From Sacculina carcini (lineage: Eukaryota; Arthropoda; Thecostraca; Sacculinidae), in contig OU696586.1 of assembly GCA_916048095.2 (NCBI GenBank), positions 5,406,249-5,470,248 of the forward strand: 64,000 nucleotides of DNA. Direction: 5' to 3'. Shown in pieces: positions 12,766 through 24,029 of the stretch. The stretch's first letter is position 1. Every line of letters begins with the position of its first letter. Under the pieces are notes generated by a model. The model had not been told where the DNA came from. It worked only from the letters and a program-made list of their open reading frames with translations, and did no database searches. A program made the position numbers and the translations under genes.

Positions 12766-13174
12766 CTTGTCTAGTACCTCCCTGTCTAGTACCTCCCTTT
12801 CTAGTAACTCCCTGTCTAGTACCTCCCTGTCTAGTGCCTCCCTGTCTAGTACCTCCCTGTCTAGTACCTCCCTGTCTAGTACCTCCCTGTCTAGTGCCTC
12901 CCTGTCTAGTGCCTCCCTGTCTAGTGCCTCCCTGTCTAGTGCCTCCCTGTCTAGTACCTCCCTGTCTAGTGCCTCCCTGTCTAGTACCTCCCTGTCTAGT
13001 ACCTCCCTGTCTAGTACCTCCCTGTCTAGTGCCTCCCTGTCTAGTACCTCCCTGTCTAGTACCTCCCTGTCTAGTGCCTCCCTGTCTAGTGCCTCCCTGT
13101 CTAGTACCTCCTTGTCTAGTGCCTCCCTGTCTAGTACCTCCCTGTCTAGTGCCTCCCTGTCTAGTGCCTCCCTG
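12766..13174. repeat. 15-bp satellite, about 27 copies
   Basis: The unit is ctgtctagtacctcc with an A/G variant (tagtacc/tagtgcc). Since 15 is a multiple of 3, frames stay open on both strands (repeating SSTSL on +, RQGGT on -). There is no sign of a real gene: no splice context and no conserved flanks. Confidence 0.93.
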
Positions 13175-13241
13175 GAGCTTTTTATAAAATGTTTGAAAAT
13201 GGAAACAGATGGTGGAGGGAAATATATTTTTTGTTTTAATA

Positions 13242-13633
13242 TACCGCAAATGCTCTAATTATCTGACAGGCTCTAATAATCCGGCACCCTTAGGTATGAG
13301 TTCAAAAACAATCCGGCAGGCTCTAATAATCCGGCATTTCCTGGAAAGGCGTATTCAAACTGCAACCACGATTCAGTTATAGTTCAGCAACAGTTTATTT
13401 AGCAATGGGCGATTATTACACAGAACAATACACTGTGGAGATACGTGTCTTCTCTCGTACCTGTTATCAGTGCACTATTTTTTGTGTTGCAGTTTTTGCG
13501 CAATCCTACCGTGTGGAGTGACCAAAAATAATCCGACAGGCTCTAATAATCCGGCAGGCTCTCATAATCAGGCACCATACGCATGGTGTCGAAAAATAAT
13601 CCGGCATGTCAGATAAAAAGAGCATTTACGGTA
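13242..13633. mobile_element. Non-autonomous pogo/mariner-like element (MITE)
   Basis: Terminal inverted repeats of roughly 35-40 bp: taccgcaaatgctct at the left and its near reverse complement agagcatttacggta at the right, followed inward by ttatctgacag and its complement. Internal copies of ctctaataatccggca resemble pogo/Tigger-type ends, and TA sits at both outer edges. About 0.39 kb with no transposase. Confidence 0.6.
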
Positions 13634-14360
13634 GTGCAGTGTCGCACACCTGAACTATGTTACACACACCCAAGTGAACCAACTATATTATACACAACCA
13701 ACACTTAAGACCCCTGGAGCACAGAATGAATATATATAATGACTCACTTCGGTCATAAACTCGGCCATAAATTTCTCATGGCTTCAGACATATTTATTTT
13801 TGTTTGTTTGTTCCAAAATGGCTTTTTCACGTTTTGGGTTGCCGACTCCTGTGCTAGACGAAACCACAGGAACAAAACAAATCTCGTATGTCTACGTGAG
13901 CCTGAAACCTGGTTCCTGGAACCTGGAAGCAGAGGCATATTGGAACAATGGCATGCATTCTTGAGACCCGACCCGTCATAGAGAGAGGGCAGGATAATGT
14001 GAGAGAGCTGGTGAGGTTGTTTTGACGCGGGTTGTTTACTGTTTTCCCCACATCAACATCCCTCGCGCACGTTGACCCTTCAGCATCAGGACAGAGAGGC
14101 AGGACGGTGGAGAAAGAGGGGAGATGATGAGTGGGACCAGTGTTCTGGGAAAATAATGACCATGAGCTGGTCCCCAGCATGAGTTCAGTGTTTAGTGGAC
14201 GTGCAGTTTGTTTGTGTGTGGTTTGTGTGCTAGCACAGTCTGACAATAAGGATCTACACTTCAGAAATGTTCCACATTAGAACGGTATGTGCAAATCAAA
14301 CACGTGATTTAAACAGCGAAGTGCTCCTGAGATAAACACCTCTTTTTCATTTATATCAGT

Positions 14361-14659
14361 GGTTCCCAACCTTTTCTAGTTTGCGGCACTCTTGTCAAGC
14401 CTTCCAAAAGTTCCCGGCATCCCTGCAACGAAATACATATTTAAAATATCCGTTATGCTTATTATACTTTTTTCATTTCGACATTTTGTATCGGTGTAAC
14501 AACACCTTATACATAGATAAGAAAATGTTGTTTACACTGATCCTGCTGTTGCAAAAATGGTATTATAATACAAATATGCAATTTTTCCCTTGAATGTTGG
14601 CGGCATCCTCAAAAGATCTCACGGCACCCCTTGGTGTCGCGGCACACCGGTTGGCAATC
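14361..14659 (+). mobile_element. hAT-like MITE, copy 1
   Basis: Starts cagtggttcccaacc and ends ggttggcaatcactg, imperfect terminal inverted repeats of the type seen in hAT MITEs. About 300 bp, no coding capacity. The opposite-orientation copy at 16292-16548 aligns along its length. An 8-bp target duplication is not clear (only tatat is shared). Confidence 0.65.
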
Positions 14660-14868
14660 ACTGGCGTATATAAATATAAAAGACCAAATGTAAAGTTAGC
14701 AAATGCACCGGTATTTTTGAATTCACGAGACAAATACACATATTGTCTTACAATACACACATAGTCAATGTATAATCTGCTTGTTAATCAGAATCATATT
14801 AGAACTAATATGCTTGATCCATTTTTCAGCAGAATGTCCTGGGCAGAAGGGGTTACGCTCGTGTCGGG

Positions 14869-16117
14869 ATGGACAGCAGGAGGCAGGCCTCTCTCAGAAG
14901 GTGTGCTTATGTCTCGTGCTTCGTGCTGGCGCTGACTATTGTCTTCTGCTATAAACTGGATGCCTCTCCTACGATCGAGTATGCACACATTTACGCGTAT
15001 GATTTCAGTCCAGTGCTGTTCTGCAGGCGTCTTTTGTAAATCTTCCATTTTATACCCCAGTGTCCCAACCAACACTGCTATTTCTAGTGGGTTCTTTTCT
15101 CCTGAAATGAGTAAGAATTTCACGAGACGATTTTAACAGCAATAAATATTTGTCTGATTATTCCTCTAATATTCACTCATATGCTCATCATTAAGATGGT
15201 AATATTTATTTCCACGTGAGTAAGCTATTAATTGATTAATATTTAAAATTTTATTGTTAGTTGTTGTCCTTAACTTGTAATCCTGGGTTTCGATATTTGG
15301 CAGCAGAATCAACAGCGCCGCCATTTTGAAATCACGAGCGCTCAGCGTGCGCGAGAGTTTCGAGCAGTTATTCTGGATGCTTCACAGCGTGGATGTCGGC
15401 TATAAGTGCGCCATTTGGAGTGACTCTGACTGCGACAAATGTGACGAGGTCGGTGGCAAAAGTGGCGCAGCGGTCGTCGGACATCGTGTCTGCGCAGATT
15501 ACCTGGCAACCGAGTGTCGAGTGCTGTCCCTGGGCTATTCCGAGTGTTGCCAGATGGAACGAGTCATGACACGCCAGTTTGGCTGCACTGTGCAGATTTT
15601 CGGAGAGACAAATCGCACGCACTTAAAGAGCTCGAAAATGATGCTCCACGATGTGAAGGACATGCCAGCAATTCGGGACGTCTTTCAAACGTTCGAAGAC
15701 GAGAGTCACGACACGATTCTGGACTTGGTGAAGCTGGACGTGAAGTCCGGAGAATGGTATGTTCTTGAGCAGATGTTGAACGATGCAGTGGCCAATGTCT
15801 CCAGAATACGCCAACTATCCTTGAGACTCCATCTGAATGCTCCTCGTCTTGACAGGAGTCATTCTAGCCAGGCTTCTTTTCAGCAGTCGGGAATACATGG
15901 GGAAGAAATATCGCCAGGCGATATTTTGCTTGAAAACAGCGGGTTTTTCAGTGATATTCTCAACCAACTGAAAAATGCCAGTTTCAAACTGGTTTATTCT
16001 GTGCCTGACCCGGTGTGTGTTCAATTGGAGATTGGCTGCTTGAGCGTGGCTTATCAAACATTGTGGATTAATGATGAGATGTACATGCTCAGTCATCGTC
16101 CGCATTCACAAAGCTGA
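14869..16117 (+). CDS. METTL24-like methyltransferase-family protein, membrane anchored
   Basis: Two exons, 14869-15035 and 15304-16117, join in phase (two bases plus one) to give 326 residues. The start is the ATG of MDSRRQASLRR; basic residues then precede a hydrophobic run (about 13-28), a type II signal anchor. The C-terminal part follows the METTL24-like layout: CRVLSLGYSECCQMERVM (127-144) where SAM-fold motif I falls, FGCTVQIFGETN, then DLVKLDVKSGEWYVLEQML (196-214), a close match to the family DxxKxDxExxEWxVL signature. The motif I loop is not a clear GxGxG, so catalytic activity is uncertain. A minus-strand open frame covers exon 1, but the phased + junction, signal anchor and adjacent domain favour +. 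The only nearby AATAAA (16477) lies inside the downstream MITE. Confidence 0.7.
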
Positions 16118-16291
16118 CATTAATTGTGTCCGATATAAGGACGATTTACTAAGAAAAACTTAACTTATAATGAAAACGATATGCTTGTTGGATTATAAAT
16201 ATACTGCTCTCCACTTTTTTATAGATTTATTTTTTGCAACAGGATATAAACACACGTGAATAGGAACGCAAAATTGTGGCTCACTAAACAC

Positions 16292-16548
16292 CCTAGTCCA
16301 GTGATTGCCAACCGGTGTGCCGTGAGATCTTTTCAGGGAGCCGCCATAATTCAGGGGGAAATTACATATTTGTATTATAATACCATTTTCTGCAATAAGA
16401 GGATCAATGCAAATATAATTTTCATATATATGTATAAGGTGTTGTTACACCGATACAAAATGTCGAAATGAAAAAAATAAAAGGATGTCGGGAACTTTTG
16501 AAAGGCTTGCCAAGGCTGCCGCAAACCCTAAAAGGTTGGGAACCACTG
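16292..16548 (-). mobile_element. hAT-like MITE, copy 2 (inverted relative to copy 1)
   Basis: Begins cagtgattgccaaccggtgtg and ends ggttgggaaccactg. Its reverse complement aligns with 14361-14659, including shared runs atttcgacattttgtatcgg and aacaacaccttatacat. It is about 40 bp shorter, the difference lying in the interior. Confidence 0.65.
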
Positions 16549-16589
16549 CCTACTACTTCATTTATTAAGCTATGACTAGAGTTTTATGT

Positions 16590-17361
16590 GAACTTTGTGT
16601 GATAATTTTAGGCGTTGTATGTTTTCTTATGTGATGAAAATGCAAATATATGTTGTCGAAATCACTAAAATGTTATTCAATTTTAATATATGTGAATTTT
16701 GGACTCTTTCGTAGATTATTTACATTTTAAGCATGCATGTATCTAGCGACATTCCATTGGGGAGCCACCCTTAGAGAGGCTAATCTTTCGTAGTACGTGG
16801 CGAAAGTTTTACCTTGATTGGGCCCTTCCGATAAGGTGACGAGATAGATAAATATGCGGGGACTTAATACTAAACACTAGGAACACTAGGAATTACACTC
16901 GATATGTTCATGGTTAGGATTTGTGGGGGGCTCAGAGGGGACTTGGCACGTTTGAGGGGGGCTTCAACACTCCAAGCCTCCATTGGTACAACCGTTGTAA
17001 TGGTACCATTTTGGAATTTCGCTTCTAGGCGCAATGATCCTATGATTTGATTCTGCATTTATATTTGCATTTGATGTTTTTCGAGTGAGCAGCCGATTTG
17101 TTGTGTTGTTCGAGCTGCGAATTGTGGCCAGCAGATACGTTTTTCTCACCTGCAACGCAAAACATGCTCTTCTCATCAGGCGGTTTTTTGTATAAAAAAT
17201 TCGTCTTCACATTCAGATTCCTTCAATCACTTTCAGCGTGATAATACATACGCCATTTGTGTTGAATAATTTCTGAAAATTTAAATCCGAAGTACTTGTT
17301 TGTATGATCTTACATTCCCAAAAATCAATGCCATGTGTACCTAGCTTGGAGTGATTTGGTC
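16590..17361 (+). repeat. Left inverted arm of the 4.6-kb element
   Basis: Pairs with 20463-21205 in reverse complement. Just inside its inner edge lies a perfect 8-bp hairpin (ggtctgca / tgcagacc, 17358-17384). Confidence 0.65.
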
Positions 17362-19660
17362 TGCATAGCGAGTTATTGCAGACCCTCTGAATACCGTTGC
17401 CAAGCTGTCACGTCTATCAAGCCACACCCACAGCCCATATGGTAGTTCACTAGGGGCAAACACCGTGCGACGCTCTTGATCTACGAACTTGGGAAGCTAT
17501 CAGGAACGTTGCTATATTTACATTGTTAACATTGCTTACGTTAATATTGTACATTTATGCAGTATTTCAGAGTAACAACAACAACAACAAACATATTGAA
17601 TCCGTGATCTGTGTAATTACAATCATTAACAGAATAAATTTATTCCAGGTGTAACTTATAAAAGTATATATTTGGAAAATATATTTCAATTAAAATGAAA
17701 TGTCATGTATTTTCCTCTTAAGAATGAAATTGTATGTCTAAGAATATTTTTATGTGATCACTAGAGTAGGAAATTTTATGTGATCGCATAAAAACATTTT
17801 TTCATATAAAATGCCGTCTTTAAGCTAAAAAACATAAAATGCCATTTTCACTTAAATATATTGTGCAAATATATAATTGTGTATGCTGCGCCTGGAATTA
17901 ATATATCTTGTTAATAATTGTAATTACACATATCACAGATTCAACATGTTATAATTGGGACTACCCTATTTGCGCATCGCTCCAAAGTGCGCTAAGCAAA
18001 ATGGAGGCGGAGCTAACAGGCGCGCTACGTTCACTTAGAGATGCGACCTAAAAAAACGTTTTTTTTTTTAAAAAAAACCGTTTTCTTGCCAAAAAAAACC
18101 GCCACCAAAAAAAAACACGTTCTTTTTGTTTTTTTGAAGAGTCATGCAAAGAATTCAAATTATGGAAATGATATATTTGGGATATTAAATGAATTATTTT
18201 TCATCAACACATGGGTTATTCATGCTATTAGTGTCCCTATCAAATTGAATCATCATTAAATATGCACAATATAATTGTTATAATGTGTCTGAAAGGCCTA
18301 ATATCATTGTTTGCATGGTACTGTGCGGCACTTCTATGTACAGTACAGTTTTGCATTCAATTATTGAGTTAATCATTGTGTAAGAAAGCAGGGCTTGAGA
18401 ACCGTTTTTTATGCTAAAATCTGAAACTGTTTTAAAAAAAACAACTGGTGGAATAATTTATTATTATTTTTGTACACATTTACCTTTTCCTGCCAGAAAT
18501 TAACTGTGCTGATTATAATAAGTTTCATCATTTCATTCAGCAGACCAATTATTTGCAAATATAAGAGTACAAACACTGCAAATATTTACACAAATACTAC
18601 GAATATGCACACAAACGTAGTGTCCCTAATGAGACTACAAATAAAAGCGGGTCGCAGTGGCAACGGACCAGAAAAACGGACCAGAAAAACGGACAATATT
18701 TTCGTGTAGGAAAAAAAACAACTGAGGAAATATATTTGATGTACAAAAAGGTATTTGAACACAAATAACTACATCAAAGAAACCATCATCCATAAAACCA
18801 GTTCTAAAAACAGGTTACTAATAAAAAACAGTTAATTTGGCTCAACTTTCCTTGATCTGCTGCCAATTTTTTTCGCAATCTCTACATCTACGAAACCCGT
18901 TTTTCAAAAAAATATATTTTGAAAAAAAACATGGTTTAAAAGAACAGTTTAAATTAAGTGGTTTAACCAGCCGCTTATACGTACCAGCAGGCTACTTGCT
19001 ATACAAAAGGTATTTGAACGTACACCAATCAGATATATCTTACATAGATACTGTTTTAGAAAACATTGTTTCATTAAAAAAGCGTTAGTTTGAATGAACG
19101 TTTGTCAAAAAAACACTTGACCAACCAATTAGCTTGTCTTGTTCTGCTGCCAACATTCTCTGGACCTGTACATTAATAAACCGAATTTAAAACCAGTTTG
19201 AAAACATCATTGCATTTTTCCATAAAAAACATGGATTCTTTTAAAAAGACATGATTATTCAATGAATTTGTTTTGCTGACAAATTATTTTGAAATATCCA
19301 CATCATTAAAACCATCTTTAAAAACATGGGGTTTCTAAATGAAAAAAACCTAACCCGGACCCGGATGCACTTTCAAACAGTCTCCTGAGGTATTTATTGA
19401 TAAATATTTCTGTTTTTTATACTATTATCCAATTATCTTTGAAATAAGACACGTAAAGATGTACAAAACATCAATTGAACTCATTTCTATGTACTAAAAT
19501 CTAACATCCGATGACAATTGGGGCTTATTCTAAAAAACCCAAAAAAACAAAAAAACTAAAAAAACATGTTTTTTTTGCAAAAAAATCGCAACAAAAAAAA
19601 ACGTTTTTTTGCATCACTACGTTCACTGCGGTACTAGCGCTCTCTAACGGCGGAAAGTGT

Positions 19661-19735
19661 AACTAACCTAACCTAACCTGACCAACCTAACCTAAACTAA
19701 CCAGCCTAACCTAAAATAACCAGCCTAGCCTAACC
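19661..19735. repeat. Degenerate (CCTAA)n telomere-like tract
   Basis: Repeated aacct/cctaa pentamers (aacctaacctaacct then variants such as aactaaccagcctaacc). CCTAA is the complement of the ancestral arthropod telomere unit TTAGG. It lies inside the foldback element, so it is interstitial. Confidence 0.6.
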
Positions 19736-20462
19736 TAACAACCAAAATGCATGTGTCAAAAATAACAGTAGAAGTGTGAGTTGATTAGCTTTGATAAATA
19801 TAACTTTCAAAAAGTAATATTGCAATAATAAATGTTACTTAGGTATATTAATTCTTATTGTTTTGTCGCCGAGACAAAAATCGAAATAAATACAAATAAT
19901 TCAAAAATATTAAAAATTGCGCACGAGAAGAACCTTAATCATCTTTGAAAAGTTGTTCTTTGTCGAATATCGGAATCCCAGTACATAAAATCGAGCTAAA
20001 CCAGCATATTTCTAATTCGAAGTTAAGCAATGAATGTCTAAGGTTTAATTAACACTTCAATTAAATTAATAAGCATATATTTCTATTTTCCAGACTGTCT
20101 AAAACACGTCAAAGAGCCTTAAAAGTCATGTTGAGAAAGAAGTCCAAACGATCATTTCAAAACGACAAGAACAATCTGGGCTACTTAGCGTCTTGAAATT
20201 CACTAAACTCTAAGCAACGCGCAGAGAAATTGAAGCGTTGTTCTCATTCTCTGCAATAATGGCTCACAAATTTCTTGCTGCACTGAGCGGAGCCAAATCC
20301 CTCTCGGCGCGCCTGGGCTAACCCGGTGGGCGGAGCCTATTCAGTTTACATGGGCTTAACGGCTTAGCACAAAACGGTGGGTCCCATTATAATTCATTCG
20401 AACACTGCACACAAGTTAGATAAATACCGTATGGGTTGTGTGTAAGGCTTAATTGATGTGAT

Positions 20463-21205
20463 CAAATCGCTCCAAGCTAGGTATATGTGCCATTGGTTTT
20501 TTGGGAAGGTAGGATCATGCATACATGTACTTTGATCTCGCACATTTTTATTTTCCAGAATTAACACAAATTGCTGAAATGGCGTCTGTACTGTCACGCT
20601 CAAAAGGCTGAAGGAATTAAATGCGAAGTAGAATTTTCCCAGAAAAACATGTCTGAAGAGAATGTTGAGAATGTTGTTTTGCGTTGCATGTGAGAAAAAC
20701 GTGTCCGCCAGTCACAAGTCGCAGCTCGATCAACACAACAAATCAGGTGCTCATTCGATAAACATCAAAGACGACTATACATGCAGAATCGAATCATGAG
20801 ATCATTGTGTCTCGAAGCAAAAGTCCAAAATGGCACCCCTACAGTGCACCTCTACCATGAACATCTCGAGCGTAGTTCCTCATGTTTCGCAGAGCCCCAC
20901 ATTTTTTTCATTAGTCCTCCTCAGCTCACCACCGGAAAAGTCCTGCCGCCGCCACTGCACTGCAACAATATCGGAAGGGCCCAATTAACGCAAAACTTTT
21001 GCACGTACTACGAAAATTTAGTCTCCCTAAGGGTGGCTCCCCAATGGAATGTCGCAGGATACATGCTAAAATGCAAATATAATTAAATTGAAATAGTGCA
21101 AAATTCATATATATGAAAAATGAATCACATATTTTTGGGCTTTTGACAACATATTTTGACATCTTTCGTCACATAATAAAAACATAAAACGGCAAAAATT
21201 ATCAC
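20463..21205 (-). repeat. Right inverted arm of the 4.6-kb element
   Basis: Reverse complement of the 16590-17361 arm. The most conserved block is around 21005-21055. Confidence 0.65.
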
Positions 21206-21619
21206 AAAATTCCTAACTAACGATGACATATTTAGTGCTTATTCGGACGACTATATTGTAAGTAAAATATTTACAAAGGCAACATTTTGCTCATGAATAA
21301 TTTCTAATTACTAGAGCATATCCGAATTCGTGTTTGAAAATTCTTGATGTACCCATATGTACTCGAGTGTCCATTACAGCAAACTACCAACAACAACAAA
21401 CTACAACAGAAGACGTCAGCTGATATTTTTGTTCAAGGTGAGTTTTCTGCAGGCGAGTTAGGTTATCTGCAAGTAAGTTAGTAACTTACATCATTTCATC
21501 CTGCTATTTAGTATAAACTGTCTTGAATGTGGATGAATACATTCGATTGTAAAATATGCTTCTTTTGGTGGTGTGACATTTTGCTGATTATATTGATTTT
21601 CCTCTTCAGACCATAGTAT

Positions 21620-21804
21620 CAGAGCCGTAGCAACCGCCCCCCGTACCCTCCGGCCGGGGGGCCCCGAATGTTGAGGGGCCCCGTAGCTTCACGTATTATT
21701 TGATTATGTCTAATAAATACATTCATTATTTGGTGGTTTATTTATAATGGGGGCCCCAAGTGTTGCCTTCAGGGCTGGGGGCATAATTCCTCGCAACGGC
21801 TCTG
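21620..21804. mobile_element. hAT-like MITE with 8-bp target duplication
   Basis: Terminal repeats cagagccgtagcaac / tcgcaacggctctg. Flanking 8-mers catagtat (21612-21619) and catcgtgt (21805-21812) match at six of eight positions. The interior is rich in ggggcccc. No coding capacity. The two MITEs at 41616 and 60552 have the same ends. Confidence 0.7.
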
Positions 21805-21975
21805 CATCGTGTCCTGGGATGTCGTATGGTCTCAGAGGCCGGTGCGCCTTATAAACACATATTACGAACCATCGAATCTGTTTGTAGGGTCAGTATTTTG
21901 CTTCTGTCTCTGGTGTATATATTAAACCCGTTTAATTCATAATTCATGTGTACTGATCCAGCTGTTTGACACGCA

Positions 21976-23175
21976 ATGACTTCGCTGAGCCGTGGTGTGT
22001 TCATCGTGGGTGCCAAGCGCACCCCGTTTGGCGCGTTCTGCGGCAAGCTAGCGCAAAAAACATGCACTGATCTGCAGACATCGGCCGCCAAAGCTGCTCT
22101 GCAGTCTTCCAATCTGCAGCCGACCAGCGTAGACTCCGTGGTGATTGGTAACGTGTTGTCGTGCTCGTCGGCCGAGGCGCCGTACATCTCGCGGCACGTG
22201 GCGCTGCGTCTTGGCTGTCGGCTCGAAACGCCCTGCCTCACCGTCAACCGGCTGTGTGGTTCCGGCTTCCAGGCGGCTATCACGGCGGCTCACGAGATCA
22301 TCGTCGGCGACGCGCATGTGGTGCTGGCCGGCGGCGCAGACAATATGAGCCAAGCGCCGCACGCGCTGCGTGGCCTGCGCTCGGGCGTGCGTCTGGGCGC
22401 CAGTCCGGCGGCAGAAGACATGTTGTGGCAGGCGCTGACAGACCAGCACTGCAACACTCCGATGGGCGTGACTGCAGAGAACCTGGCGTCCAAGTACAAA
22501 ATCAGCAGGCAGGACGCCGACCGCTTTGCCATCGGCTCGCAGCAAAAGTGGCGCGCCGCGCACGAGGCGGGCGTGTTCACCGCGGAGCTGGCGCCGGTGG
22601 CCGTGCAGGTGAAGCGACAGACGGTCAGTGTTGATACCGACGAACACCCGAAACCAGACTCGACTCTCGAGTCGATCGCCCGTCTGCCGCCCGTCTTCCA
22701 GAAGGACGGTACGGTGACGGCGGCGACTGCGTCGGGAGTGTGCGACGGTGCGGCGGCGCTGGTGCTGGCGTCCGAGCAGGCGGTCACGCAACACCAGCTC
22801 AAACCGCTGGCGCGACTGGTCGCCTACTCTGTGGTCGGCTGCGATCCGACCGAGATGGGCATCGGTCCGGCGCCAGCCATCAGGAAACTGCTCGAGGCGG
22901 CCGGGGGAATATCGCTGTCCGATGTGGCGCTGGTCGAGATCAACGAGGCGTTTGCGGCTCAGACGTTGGCGTGCCAGCGAGAACTGGGTCTCGATCCGTC
23001 GCGACTCAACCTCAACGGGGGTGCCATCGCACTAGGACACCCGCTGGCTGCTAGCGGGGCGCGCATCACGGCGCACCTGGTGCACGAGCTGCGCAGGAAG
23101 GGCGAACGATATGCCATCGGCTCGGCGTGTATCGGCGGCGGACAGGGAATTGCTATACTGCTTGAGTCTGTGTAG
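21976..23175 (+). CDS. ACAA2: Mitochondrial 3-ketoacyl-CoA thiolase (acetyl-CoA acyltransferase 2)
   Basis: An uninterrupted frame of 399 residues, close to the usual 397. It catalyses the last, thiolytic step of mitochondrial fatty-acid beta-oxidation. Thiolase landmarks are all present: nucleophile Cys94 in NRLCGSGFQ, NEAFA at 323-327, His355 in GGAIALGHP, and Cys385 in GSACIGGGQG. The N-terminus GVFIVGAKRTPFGAF and the segment LPPVFQKDGTVTA match ACAA2 rather than cytosolic ACAT2 or peroxisomal ACAA1; ACAA2 keeps its N-terminus as an uncleaved mitochondrial targeting signal. The ATG at 21976 is the only sensible start. No coding intron is present, unusual for an animal ACAA2, yet no break is visible. 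A tatatatt about 60 bases upstream may be a TATA element. Confidence 0.95.
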   Translation: MTSLSRGVFIVGAKRTPFGAFCGKLAQKTCTDLQTSAAKAALQSSNLQPTSVDSVVIGNVLSCSSAEAPYISRHVALRLGCRLETPCLTVNRLCGSGFQAAITAAHEIIVGDAHVVLAGGADNMSQAPHALRGLRSGVRLGASPAAEDMLWQALTDQHCNTPMGVTAENLASKYKISRQDADRFAIGSQQKWRAAHEAGVFTAELAPVAVQVKRQTVSVDTDEHPKPDSTLESIARLPPVFQKDGTVTAATASGVCDGAAALVLASEQAVTQHQLKPLARLVAYSVVGCDPTEMGIGPAPAIRKLLEAAGGISLSDVALVEINEAFAAQTLACQRELGLDPSRLNLNGGAIALGHPLAASGARITAHLVHELRRKGERYAIGSACIGGGQGIAILLESV

Positions 23176-23576
23176 GCGCCACACTCGATGCAGTATATTT
23201 TGGTGGCCGCGGAGAATTACGTGCCTCAAAACACGTGCTGCTATCATGTTGCAACGGGTTGTTATAGATGCATAAGGTTTCGACACGACTATGTCTGATG
23301 TTTGTTAGGAAATATCATCAACAATGCAAGAGTACATATTTATTGATTCGCTGTTCAATACGTTATTTTGTCGACAGTGATGTGTTTGACAATCGTGCCT
23401 CAGGATGTGTGTCTCAGGAGACCAGTGCCTGTTGATGTGTTCATGGGAATGGGTCGGCTGACTCAGTGTATTCTACTATCAATACAAATGCAGATAATTC
23501 AGCTTACATTTAACAACACACCAAACACAGTGATACATCAGGAGTCTTCTGCGATGAATTGCTATCTAAGGCTATG

Positions 23577-23582
23577 AATAAA
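23577..23582 (+). promoter_or_regulatory. AATAAA poly(A) signal downstream of ACAA2
   Basis: First AATAAA on + after the stop at 23175, implying a 3' UTR of about 0.4 kb. The 23.6-24.03 kb stretch between the two convergent genes shows nothing else. Confidence 0.5.
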
Positions 23583-24029
23583 GAAATTACACAAATATAC
23601 CTAACTAAAACAGTGCCAAGATCAAAGTGCACGAATTCAGCAAGTTAAGAACACTCGTTGCACGGCTGCAAACAGACGCAGACCAGAGAACAATAAAGAC
23701 AAATCACCTTCAATACAGTACACCTCCAAGCTCGCCGGTTACACGCCCGGAATCATTCAATGCCAACAACACGATTGCATATTCCCGAGACAACAGCTAG
23801 AAGTATCTCATAAAAGCCGCTGCAAGATGAACAAATGCACAAGATCTCGTGATTAATCACGTTATCCGAGCATTCGCGATTACCGGCTGCACGCACATAC
23901 ACAAACACTGGATTTAATACTGCAATAACACTCGTCTACCCGAATTATCGTGTCGACCGCGTCCGTCTATGCTCTTCTGACTCACTGCACCTGTGCTCTG
24001 CCCGTGCTCATGCCTCTACCCCAGCACTC

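Larger units (their letters stand above)
16590..21205. mobile_element. Foldback-type element with long inverted arms
   Basis: The arms are 16590-17361 and 20463-21205 in opposite orientation. Matching blocks include gcgacattccattggggagc (16747 and the complement near 21035), ttgggcccttccgat, gatttgttgtgttg and ctagcttggag. Identity looks like 75-90% by eye. The interior (17.4-20.4 kb) has no transposase-sized frame. It holds dense A/T homopolymer runs at 18.04-18.12 and 19.5-19.6 kb and a (CCTAA)n-like tract. A long-TIR DNA transposon emptied of its transposase, or a foldback element, would fit. Outer ends and target duplication are not resolved. Confidence 0.6.

Noticed and set aside
12761-13258. 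Long open frames repeating RQGGT or SSTSL on both strands
   Set aside because: The 15-bp satellite unit is a multiple of three, so all frames stay open by chance; no other coding evidence.
14794-15123. Minus-strand exon antisense to METTL24-like exon 1 (good acceptor, open frame)
   Set aside because: No partner exon found in phase, and the + strand reading gives a signal anchor that splices in phase into the methyltransferase exon.
17955-20400. A second, inner pair of inverted repeats inside the foldback element (attataatggga-type blocks)
   Set aside because: Only about a dozen bases agree; too weak to call.
22048-22802. Long open frames antisense and out of frame to ACAA2
   Set aside because: GC-rich shadow frames of a well-conserved thiolase.
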